Origin: Prosthecobacter debontii
GTDB taxonomy: Bacteria; Verrucomicrobiota; Verrucomicrobiia; Verrucomicrobiales; Akkermansiaceae
Length of the DNA: 6,230 bases
Assembly (NCBI GenBank): GCA_945885485.1
Contig: CAMCYT010000155.1
Coordinates: 1-6,230, forward strand
Direction of reading: 5' to 3'
Positions 1-5,663 of this stretch are shown here, in pieces. The notes below the pieces were generated by a model. The model had not been told where the DNA came from, made no database searches, and saw only the letters and a program-made list of their open reading frames with translations. The translations under genes and the position numbers were made by a program. How positions within the stretch are numbered: position 1 is the stretch's first letter; the number at the start of each line of letters is the position of its first letter.

Positions 1-752
1 CCAACCTCCCCGAGCCTCCAACACCTAAAGACGGTTCACGCGTTCTAACTGAACGTTTACTCTATCCAGATTACATTCCACCCGCCGTGGTATTTCCTCA
101 TGGTAAAGTCGGCCAATCCCCCACCGGCATCGAGCCCGACCTCTCTAACGGAAAATTTGGCCCATGGAAAAACCAAGTCTACGTCGGTGAACAAACCCAT
201 TCCCAAGTCCAACGTGTCTTTCTCGAACAAGTCAACGGCATCTACCAAGGTGCAGTGTTTCATATGATTGATGGCTTTGAAGCCGGCCTCATCCCCATCA
301 AACTTGACCAGAAAAAAGGCATTCTTTTCGCCGGTGGATCTAACCGCGGTTGGGCATCACGCGGCAGCAAACCTTTCACCTTCGAACGCGTCAAATGGAC
401 CGGGAAAACTCCTTTCGAAATTCTTACTATGGAAGCCGAAGTCGATGGTTTCACCCTCACCTTCACCGAACCAGTCGATGAAAAATCCGCTTCAGATCCC
501 GCCTCTTACTCGATGGAAGCATGGACCTACATCCTTCAAAGCAAATACGGCTCACCTGAGGTCGACCAAGCAACTCCCACCATCAAAGCAGCAAAGCTTT
601 CCACCGATAAAAAATCTATCCGGCTCACCATTGATGGCCTCGTTCGCGGTCACGTTCATCACCTTAAATCTACCGGCGTGAAATCCAAATCCGGTCAAGC
701 TCTCTGGCATGCCGACGCATACTACACGCTCAACGAAATCCCAGCGAAGTGA
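1..752 (+). CDS. C-terminal part of a large secreted PQQ/heme-type dehydrogenase-like protein (5' end missing)
   Basis: The frame is open from the left edge (first full codon at 3) to TGA at 750-752, giving about 249 residues of a protein that begins before the window. The text matches the C-terminal region of the large L-sorbosone-dehydrogenase/PQQ-type proteins (often with heme-binding domains) that planctomycetes and verrucomicrobia encode in many copies. Fragment landmarks are FPHGKVGQSPTGI (31-43), KFGPWKNQVYVGEQT (51-65), a VNGIYQG turn (77-83), SNRGWASRG (113-121), KWTGKTPFEI (131-140) and a late beta-sandwich-like segment ending YYTLNEIPAK. The beta-propeller part and any export signal lie upstream. 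Family knowledge suggests a periplasmic or secreted oxidoreductase acting on sugars or polysaccharide products, but the substrate cannot be read from this fragment. An internal GTG at 87 could look like a start, but homologous text (LLYPDYIPPAV) continues upstream of it. The gene converges on the 71-residue gene across a 61-bp gap with no convincing terminator. Confidence 0.8.
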   Translation, partial: NLPEPPTPKDGSRVLTERLLYPDYIPPAVVFPHGKVGQSPTGIEPDLSNGKFGPWKNQVYVGEQTHSQVQRVFLEQVNGIYQGAVFHMIDGFEAGLIPIKLDQKKGILFAGGSNRGWASRGSKPFTFERVKWTGKTPFEILTMEAEVDGFTLTFTEPVDEKSASDPASYSMEAWTYILQSKYGSPEVDQATPTIKAAKLSTDKKSIRLTIDGLVRGHVHHLKSTGVKSKSGQALWHADAYYTLNEIPAK

Positions 753-813
753 TTTTGGTTAGGTTACTGGATTGATAGAACGCTCTTAACGCAAAGCGCG
801 CATCTAATAATCC

Positions 814-1029
814 TCACTCACGATGATAAAAATAAAGCAGCACCAACAACCCAACTCCAGCCCCCCAGAGTAACCAGCTGTTAGTGATAAAATACGGGTA
901 AACCATCAGCCCCACTCCTATCGCACGCGGTTGCCAAAGATCCAATCGCTTTCCATACATGAATGCACCCCAGCCAATCGTGCCAAAAATAAAACCGGCC
1001 AGTATATTGTAGGGATCAAAGTTCAGCAT
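814..1029 (-). CDS. small conserved two-helix membrane protein, 71 aa
   Basis: This 71-residue protein starts MLNFDPYNILAGFIFGTIG and ends LYFYHRE. Two hydrophobic segments are visible: about 8-25 (ILAGFIFGTIGWGAFMYG) and about 39-67, the second containing the run GLMVYPYFITNSWLLWGAG. A short basic stretch, GKRLDLWQPR, lies between them, consistent with a hairpin in the inner membrane. The pattern of an N-terminal NF-P-N, a Gly-rich helix, a GK loop with Q-P-R and a GLMVYPYF motif resembles small proteins seen in many Gram-negative bacteria that are annotated as hypothetical or, without firm basis, amino-acid-transport related. The function is unknown. The ATG is at 1027-1029 on the minus strand with no Shine-Dalgarno before it. 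It lies 92 bp downstream of the CSD/DUF1294 gene on the same strand, so read-through transcription is possible. The coherent membrane topology and lack of a competing frame make it a likely real gene. Confidence 0.75.
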   Translation of the reverse strand: MLNFDPYNILAGFIFGTIGWGAFMYGKRLDLWQPRAIGVGLMVYPYFITNSWLLWGAGVGLLVLLYFYHRE

Positions 1030-1121
1030 GACGCTTTAAATGATTAACGATTTCAAAACAGAGACTTGAAAAGACTTCTGTAACACAAACTCCCGCAGAA
1101 TAAAACGATCAAAAGCCGAAA

Positions 1122-1787
1122 CTACAGCTTTTCGCTGATACGGCTTTCGCCCATAACCTTCCAAAGGTCTCTAGTAAACATGTTGTCGAAAACCTGATCT
1201 ATACCCACGACTTGATAGAGTAGAATAATCCCCCAGAAGATCGACTGATAGCTTTTCTTCGTGCTCTTGTGCCGTAATCTCCTCTGCGCAATGAACGCTC
1301 CAGGCCAACCACCAGCCATCTCGGCGAGATACATGATCGTCTGCGGCACCCGCCAGCCATAAGCGATCGCTTGGCGCTTATCATACTCATAAAGCTTATA
1401 GGTCGCTATTGAGATGATAATCATCTGAGACGCAGGTATCCACCATAACTCAGATAGATTCGAAACTCCCGCAATCGGCCAGAATAAAAGCGTTGCTAGC
1501 TGCAGCCAGCCCATAACCTTGACGCTCCCGTTAACCAAAGAAGCGTCGACCCCCTTCGCACACGGCCTCCCCTGTATGTCAGTACCCACCACGAAGGGAA
1601 ACTCTACATTCAATCCCGGTATAATTTTAGTCCCCTTGAACTCCCTCAAATGCACGAACAACCTTTCACCTTCGCACTCCAACCAGCCGAATCCCCGTTT
1701 TTGATCCCACGCCACGATTTTTCCCGTCCGAACAACTGGGTTATCGTTTTTTTTAGGATTCGGGATTTGCAAGCGCTTTTTCTCCAT
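1122..1787 (-). CDS. cold-shock-domain + DUF1294 membrane protein, 221 aa
   Basis: The N-terminus is a cold-shock (OB-fold) nucleic-acid-binding domain at about residues 18-83, with an RNP1-like KRGFGWLEC (30-38) and an RNP2-like LFVHLREF (43-50). A membrane portion follows, with hydrophobic helices at about 93-110, 114-131 and 183-200. It carries the DUF1294 signature: YEYDKRQAIAYGWRVP (133-148), an AEMAGGWPGAFIAQ core (155-168), then RLRHKSTKKSYQSIFW (170-185). The CSD-DUF1294 fusion is a known architecture in Gram-negative bacteria. Its role is unknown, and a membrane-tethered single-stranded nucleic-acid binder is only an inference. I chose the ATG at 1787 because the cold-shock domain begins about 18 residues later, as in the family. 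An in-frame ATG at 1874 (250 aa) and TTG at 1958 (278 aa) exist, but the added residues do not resemble the family and run into the divergent gene. No Shine-Dalgarno is seen at any of the three. An A8 tract lies near codons 12-14. Confidence 0.85.
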   Translation of the reverse strand: MEKKRLQIPNPKKNDNPVVRTGKIVAWDQKRGFGWLECEGERLFVHLREFKGTKIIPGLNVEFPFVVGTDIQGRPCAKGVDASLVNGSVKVMGWLQLATLLFWPIAGVSNLSELWWIPASQMIIISIATYKLYEYDKRQAIAYGWRVPQTIMYLAEMAGGWPGAFIAQRRLRHKSTKKSYQSIFWGIILLYQVVGIDQVFDNMFTRDLWKVMGESRISEKL

Positions 1788-1816
1788 ATCAGAAGGGGAT
1801 AACTGAAGTATGAAAG

Positions 1817-1826
1817 GTATCGATAC
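1817..1826. repeat. 10-bp perfect palindrome
   Basis: GTATCGATAC reads the same on both strands. It lies 30-39 bp upstream of the chosen DUF1294 start (ATG at 1787), in the divergent gap, a reasonable operator position for that gene. A 10-bp palindrome can occur by chance, so confidence in a role is low. The symmetry itself is certain. Confidence 0.45.
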
Positions 1827-1834
1827 TAGGCAAT

Positions 1835-1858
1835 CGAAATCAACACCGAAATCAACAC
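1835..1858. repeat. perfect tandem 12-bp direct repeat (two copies)
   Basis: The unit CGAAATCAACAC occurs twice with no gap, at 1835-1846 and 1847-1858, with no mismatch. The 12-bp period is near one helical turn, so two protein monomers could bind on roughly the same face. In the upstream extension frame of the DUF1294 gene it would encode a VDFG/VDFD duplication, so a simple replication-slippage duplication is the alternative explanation. Confidence 0.7.
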
Positions 1859-1936
1859 GAACCCGACTGCCCATTATCTTGTAGATCTTAGTATTCACCC
1901 ACTTGCAATCTCCCGTAAGCTCGCCATGGTTTGCCC

Positions 1937-3454
1937 ATGCCTTTCGCTCCGAAACCAAACTCCGCCCTGCTTATTATAGGCCATGGCTCGACCGAGAACC
2001 CGAATTCCTCCACTCCTTACTTCGATCATGCTGAGGAAATCCGCAGTAGAAAGCTTTTTGCCGAGGTGCATGTCTGCTTCTGGAAAGAAGAACCTTCCAT
2101 GCGCGAGGCCTTGCTCATGATCGATGCTCCCGAGGTATACATCGTCCCAGATTTTATCAGCGAAGGTTATTTCACCCAAGAAGTCATTCCACGCGAACTC
2201 GGACTAAACGGTGACACTACCATACGTGATGGAAAAACGCTGCATTACTGCCTTCCTGTCGGAGTCCATCGTTCAATGACCGATCTTATTATGCGCCGAG
2301 CACGCGAGGTCGCTCCAGATGCCGATCCCAAAGACACCACCCTCATCATCACCGGACATGGCACTGGCTTAAACCAAAACTCAACCAAGGCGATCAAAGA
2401 CCAAGCAGAGCTCATCGCCAATTCAGGCGCGGGTTATCGATGCGTGACCGACGCCTACATGGAGGAAGCTCCGTTCATCGCAGAGTGGGATAAAATGTCG
2501 GAAACCAAAAACGTCGTGGTTGTTCCCTTTTTCATCTCTGACGGTCTGCATTCCTATCAGGACATTCCAGTCATGCTTGGAATAGAACCAGAGGTCGGCC
2601 CTGCGGCGAGCCAACGCGCTGTCTTCCGCCAAAACCCGCATCATCTGAGAGAAAAAACGCTCTACTACTCATCCGCCATCGGCACAGAACCTCTCATCGC
2701 GGATGTCATCCTTGATCAGATCAGCGATTTCGATGCGAAACATTCGCCCCAACCTCCCAAGCCGAACCCCAATCCGAAACTTGCCGACCACTTAAAAAAA
2801 CTCATCCGTAACGGTGTCAACCAGATCGGCCAAATCCAAATCCTTCGCGATTACTGCGAGTTCGAATACGCGCTATTTCACATCGAAGACGAAGACTTAG
2901 CCACTCAACCCGCTTACGGCGGACTCGATCATTATCACGGTCCGGAAATGTCGCGGGAACTTTCCACTTACGCGGAAGACGGCGAATACCGTTTCACCAA
3001 AGGAAAGATCAACCTGCGTCGCGGTTGGGTCATCACGCTCGATAACGAGCAGGATTTATTACGCGCACTCGATCAGTTTTACCCCGCATGCACCGCGCTT
3101 TTCATAAAACATCAGGATGGCACCTTACCGATCGAAAACCTCCGAGATAAACTTGCCAGACAAACCGGCATGTACCGTTACGCCGGCACGATCAGCGACC
3201 AAGGAGCCCAAAAACTCATCCAAAAAGTCTGCGGGCCCGCTCACAACTGCGCCAAAAAAATTCTCTGGAAACTCGACGAGCAGACCCCCCTCGATGACAG
3301 CGAAGCCTCCCGTTTCAATGGTATTCCATACAATAACCCAGAAAACCTCGTCATCCCCCTACTCTGTCGGGAAGCCTGCAACCACTTCGTCGCTGAATGC
3401 CGCAAGGCAGCGAAAAATGAGTTCGATTCCGCACAAAAAAAAGAAACGGTATAA
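1937..3454 (+). CDS. DR2241-like chelatase: two CbiX domains plus C-terminal 4Fe-4S domain, 505 aa
   Basis: Two tandem CbiX-type (class II chelatase) domains are visible. Domain 1 opens with LLIIGHGS (11-18, His16) and has IVPDFISEGYFTQEVIP (69-85). Domain 2 opens with LIITGHGT (136-143, His141) and has VVPFFISDGLHSYQDIP (195-211, His205). The second metal-binding His is therefore present only in domain 2, and its domain 1 counterpart is Phe79. A Pro-rich linker (PQPPKPNPNP, 271-280) leads to a C-terminal region with a cysteine cluster, VCGPAHNC (Cys432, Cys438) and LLCREACNHFVAEC (Cys477, Cys481, Cys488), matching the iron-sulfur domain of Deinococcus DR2241. Family knowledge predicts insertion of Co2+ or Fe2+ into sirohydrochlorin, for cobalamin or siroheme, in the cytoplasm. 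The metal and product are not determined here, and no other tetrapyrrole gene is in the window. The start is ATG 1937. A TTG two codons earlier is possible, and an in-frame TAA at 1916 limits extension. No Shine-Dalgarno is seen. Confidence 0.88.
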   Translation: MPFAPKPNSALLIIGHGSTENPNSSTPYFDHAEEIRSRKLFAEVHVCFWKEEPSMREALLMIDAPEVYIVPDFISEGYFTQEVIPRELGLNGDTTIRDGKTLHYCLPVGVHRSMTDLIMRRAREVAPDADPKDTTLIITGHGTGLNQNSTKAIKDQAELIANSGAGYRCVTDAYMEEAPFIAEWDKMSETKNVVVVPFFISDGLHSYQDIPVMLGIEPEVGPAASQRAVFRQNPHHLREKTLYYSSAIGTEPLIADVILDQISDFDAKHSPQPPKPNPNPKLADHLKKLIRNGVNQIGQIQILRDYCEFEYALFHIEDEDLATQPAYGGLDHYHGPEMSRELSTYAEDGEYRFTKGKINLRRGWVITLDNEQDLLRALDQFYPACTALFIKHQDGTLPIENLRDKLARQTGMYRYAGTISDQGAQKLIQKVCGPAHNCAKKILWKLDEQTPLDDSEASRFNGIPYNNPENLVIPLLCREACNHFVAECRKAAKNEFDSAQKKETV

Positions 3455-3455
3455 T
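3450..3455 (+). promoter_or_regulatory. possible -10 box ahead of carbonic anhydrase
   Basis: A perfect TATAAT overlaps the chelatase stop codon. No good -35 hexamer lies 16-18 bp upstream, and the area is A-rich, so a chance match is quite possible. If used, transcription would begin near 3462, about 38 bp before the carbonic anhydrase ATG, giving that gene and its followers a promoter independent of the chelatase. Confidence 0.3.
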
Positions 3456-3470
3456 TTTTCTGGAGTCTCC

Positions 3471-3485
3471 ATGACACTTGATTGA
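3471..3485 (+). other. four-codon SD-preceded mini-ORF (MTLD)
   Basis: GGAG at 3462-3465 sits 5 bp before an ATG at 3471, the clearest Shine-Dalgarno/start pair in this window. The frame reads M-T-L-D and stops at TGA 3483-3485. That stop overlaps a TTG at 3482-3484, which is in frame with the carbonic anhydrase. This could be a translational-coupling leader or a chance arrangement. GGAG is also half of an inverted repeat, TGGAG-T-CTCCA (3461-3471). Confidence 0.3.
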
Positions 3486-3499
3486 GCATAACCCAAGTA

Positions 3500-4114
3500 A
3501 TGGACCGCATTGATAAACTCATAGTAAACAACGCCATCTGGGCCAAAAAAATGCGGGAGAGCGATCCTGACTTCTTTTCCCGCTTAGCGAATCAGCAAAA
3601 ACCCCGTTATCTTTGGATCGGCTGTTCTGATTCCCGCGTCCCCGCCAACCAAATCACCGGCCTTCCGCCCGGCGAAGTATTTGTCCACCGCAACGTCGCC
3701 AACGTCGTCCAAGAATCCGATTTCAACGTCCTTGCAGTAATTCAATACGCCGTCGATGTCTTGAAAGTCACCGACATCATCGTCTGCGGCCACTACGGCT
3801 GCGGCGGCGTTCAGGCAGCTCTCGAAAATTTTCGTCATGGAATCATCGATAACTGGCTCGCTCCCATCCGTACCCTCACCCGCGTACACAAATCCGAACT
3901 CTACTCCCTCGAGGACAACCAACGCCTCGATCGCCTTTGCGAACTCAACGTCCTCTCGCAAGCGCGCCATGTCGCACGCACTACCATTGTCGAAGACGCT
4001 TGGGAACGTGGACAACTTCTCGCCATTCACTCATGGATTTACCGCCTCGATCAAGGCATCCTTAATCCCCTGCGCAAACCCATCGAGCAAGCCACTGATG
4101 TCGAATTAATCTAA
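3500..4114 (+). CDS. can: beta-carbonic anhydrase, type II (bicarbonate-regulated), 204 aa
   Basis: This cytoplasmic zinc enzyme interconverts CO2 and bicarbonate. It aligns without visible gaps to E. coli Can over nearly its whole length. The zinc ligands are Cys42 (CSDSRVP motif), His98 and Cys101 (CGHYGCGG), with the Asp44-Arg46 dyad. The triad that forms the non-catalytic bicarbonate site in type II enzymes (Trp39, Arg64, Tyr181 in H. influenzae/E. coli numbering) is present at the same positions. That exact numbering supports ATG 3500, giving MDRIDKLIVNNAIW against MKDIDTLISNNALW in E. coli. An in-frame TTG at 3482 would add six residues (MSITQV) and overlaps the stop of an SD-preceded mini-ORF. 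The protein is about 16 residues shorter at its C-terminus than E. coli Can (220 aa). It follows the chelatase by 45 bp and precedes rhaB by 38 bp. It likely supplies bicarbonate for carboxylases. Confidence 0.95.
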   Translation: MDRIDKLIVNNAIWAKKMRESDPDFFSRLANQQKPRYLWIGCSDSRVPANQITGLPPGEVFVHRNVANVVQESDFNVLAVIQYAVDVLKVTDIIVCGHYGCGGVQAALENFRHGIIDNWLAPIRTLTRVHKSELYSLEDNQRLDRLCELNVLSQARHVARTTIVEDAWERGQLLAIHSWIYRLDQGILNPLRKPIEQATDVELI

Positions 4115-4152
4115 TTTTCAGATCCCCATTCATCCTCTAACAAAATTCCACT

Positions 4153-5643
4153 GTGCCGAATCCAGATAATAAAAATGTCCGTATCGCCATCGACCTCGGA
4201 GCCAGTAGCGGCCGAGTCATCTCGAGCTACCTCGTCGATGGAAAAATTCAATTAAGCGAGATCCATCGCTTCGACAATCCAGCCATCGAAATTCCCTCCG
4301 GACTCTACTGGAACATCTTTGGCCTCTACCACGAAATCCTAACAGGCATTAAAAAGGCTGTAGATCAACATGGCGAAGAAATCAGCTCGATTGGTATCGA
4401 TACCTGGGGCTGCGATTTCGGGCTCTTCGACGGACAAGGTGAAATCATCGGAACACCTCACCAATACCGTGATCCACGCATCGATGGTGTTGAGGAAAAA
4501 ATGCACGAGCTCATGCCTGAAGAAGAAATTTTTAGCTTCACCGGCATCAAAACCAATTTCTACAACAGCGCTCTCCACCTTTTATCCCTGCGCTTAAAAA
4601 ACAGTTCAGCGCTTTCCCAAGCCCGCAATATTCTTTTCATTCCAGACATCCTCGCTTACTGGTTAACTGGCATACAATGCGTTGAAAAAACCAACGCTTC
4701 CACCTCACAACTCCTCAACGCGGAAACCGGCACATGGTCGGAAGAAGTGATCGAAGCTCTCAACTTACCTCGCAACATTTTCGGAAAAATTGTCCCACCC
4801 GGCACGGTCATCGGCAACCTCCGCCCCGAACTCAAAGACACCCTCGGCCGCTGCGACATCCCCTTCGTTATCGCGCCATGTCATGACACCGCCTCCGCCG
4901 TCGCAGGTATCCCACTCTCCGAGGCCGAGCCGCTCTGGCTCTCCTCCGGAACATGGTCTATCATGGGCGTTGAAAAAAAATCTCCCGTCCGCAGCGAAGA
5001 AGCTCTGTCTTACGGTTTCTGCAACGAACTCGGAATCGATAACACCGTGCGCTTCCTAAAAAACATCGGCGGACTTTGGATCATCCAAGAATGCAAACGC
5101 CATTGGGATCGCAAAGGCGAAGTCTACTCGTATGCCGAGCTCGCCAAACTCTCATCAGACGCACAACCCTTCTTCGCCTACATCGACCCCGATGATGCAT
5201 CTTTCTCATCACCCGGCGATATGCCAGAGCGCATCCGCCAGTATTGTGAAAAATCCGGGCAAGCCGTTCCTGAAACCATCGGCCAAATCCTTCGCGTTGC
5301 GACCGATTCTCTCGCTCTCAAATACCGCGTCGTTTACGAACGAATTATCAGACTCACGGGTAGAAGCTACGCCCGCCTTAACGCCGGCGGCGGCGGCATC
5401 CAAAACGAAGCCCTCTGCCAAGCCACCGCAAACGCACTCGGCATCGAGGTCCAAGCCGGCCCTATCGAAGCCACTTCCTGTGGTAACATCATCACCCAAA
5501 TGCTCGCCACCGGTGAAATTAATTCTTTCAACGAAGGCCGTGAACTCATTCGCCAATCCTTCGATTTTAAAATCTACTCCCCGCAAGAAATCGATTCATG
5601 GAATGCTGCCTACGTAGATTTTTGTAAAATCATTAACTTATAA
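4153..5643 (+). CDS. rhaB: rhamnulokinase (FGGY carbohydrate kinase), 496 aa
   Basis: This is an ATP-dependent kinase converting L-rhamnulose to L-rhamnulose-1-phosphate, the second step of classical L-rhamnose (or, in some bacteria, L-fucose-like) catabolism in the cytoplasm. It is collinear with E. coli RhaB (489 aa). Landmarks are the N-terminal phosphate loop IAIDLGASSGRV (11-22), GIDTWGCDFGL (81-91), QYRDPRIDG (104-112), the catalytic-base motif CHDTASAV (243-250, Asp245), LSSGTWSIMG (263-272), FLKNIGGLWI (301-310), the adenosine-site AGGGGIQNEAL (411-421) and GPIEATSCGNI (436-446). The start must be GTG 4153: an in-frame TAA at 4138 excludes anything longer and no ATG follows until about codon 117. 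No Shine-Dalgarno is seen. An A8 tract occurs at 4973-4980. No rhaA, rhaD, transporter or regulator of rhamnose use lies within the window. The lysophospholipid acyltransferase-like gene begins 20 bp after its stop. Confidence 0.93.
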   Translation: MPNPDNKNVRIAIDLGASSGRVISSYLVDGKIQLSEIHRFDNPAIEIPSGLYWNIFGLYHEILTGIKKAVDQHGEEISSIGIDTWGCDFGLFDGQGEIIGTPHQYRDPRIDGVEEKMHELMPEEEIFSFTGIKTNFYNSALHLLSLRLKNSSALSQARNILFIPDILAYWLTGIQCVEKTNASTSQLLNAETGTWSEEVIEALNLPRNIFGKIVPPGTVIGNLRPELKDTLGRCDIPFVIAPCHDTASAVAGIPLSEAEPLWLSSGTWSIMGVEKKSPVRSEEALSYGFCNELGIDNTVRFLKNIGGLWIIQECKRHWDRKGEVYSYAELAKLSSDAQPFFAYIDPDDASFSSPGDMPERIRQYCEKSGQAVPETIGQILRVATDSLALKYRVVYERIIRLTGRSYARLNAGGGGIQNEALCQATANALGIEVQAGPIEATSCGNIITQMLATGEINSFNEGRELIRQSFDFKIYSPQEIDSWNAAYVDFCKIINL

Positions 5644-5663
5644 TTTCGCTGGATTTTCCGCTA

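Larger units (their letters stand above)
1788..1936. promoter_or_regulatory. divergent intergenic region with palindrome and tandem repeat
   Basis: This 149-bp gap separates the minus-strand CSD/DUF1294 gene from the plus-strand chelatase gene, so promoters for both are expected here. I cannot identify a convincing -35/-10 pair on either strand. It does contain a perfect 10-bp palindrome (GTATCGATAC, 1817-1826) and, 8 bp further on, a perfect tandem 12-bp repeat (1835-1858). Both are plausible protein-binding sites. If the DUF1294 protein actually starts at the more distal ATG (1874) or TTG (1958), these elements would be coding. The regulatory role is inference. Confidence 0.4.

Noticed and set aside
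783..797. Possible terminator between the convergent genes
   Set aside because: Only a CGCT/AGCG 4-bp stem can be drawn, with no following T-run on either strand. Too weak to call.
1062..1078. AGACTT direct repeat and ACAGA/TCTGT inverted pair upstream of the 71-residue gene
   Set aside because: Six-bp and five-bp matches in a 92-bp gap are expected by chance, and the stem does not extend inward.
1788..1958. N-terminal extension of the CSD/DUF1294 protein to ATG 1874 or TTG 1958
   Set aside because: The extra residues do not resemble the family, the cold-shock domain starts properly from ATG 1787, no SD supports the longer starts, and the TTG version would overlap the divergent chelatase gene.
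1895..2179. 94-codon minus-strand frame across the chelatase start
   Set aside because: It is antisense to the first CbiX domain, has no recognisable motif, and gains no support from spacing or an SD.
3584..4030. 148-codon minus-strand frame inside the carbonic anhydrase gene
   Set aside because: It lies wholly antisense to a confidently identified enzyme and its translation shows no recognisable domain. It looks like a codon-bias shadow.
5132..5617. 161-codon plus-strand frame inside rhaB, and the 125-codon minus-strand frame at 5209-5586
   Set aside because: Both overlap the conserved C-terminal half of rhamnulokinase. The translations are low-complexity (Ser/Pro-rich or Gly/Ala-rich), typical of frame shadows.
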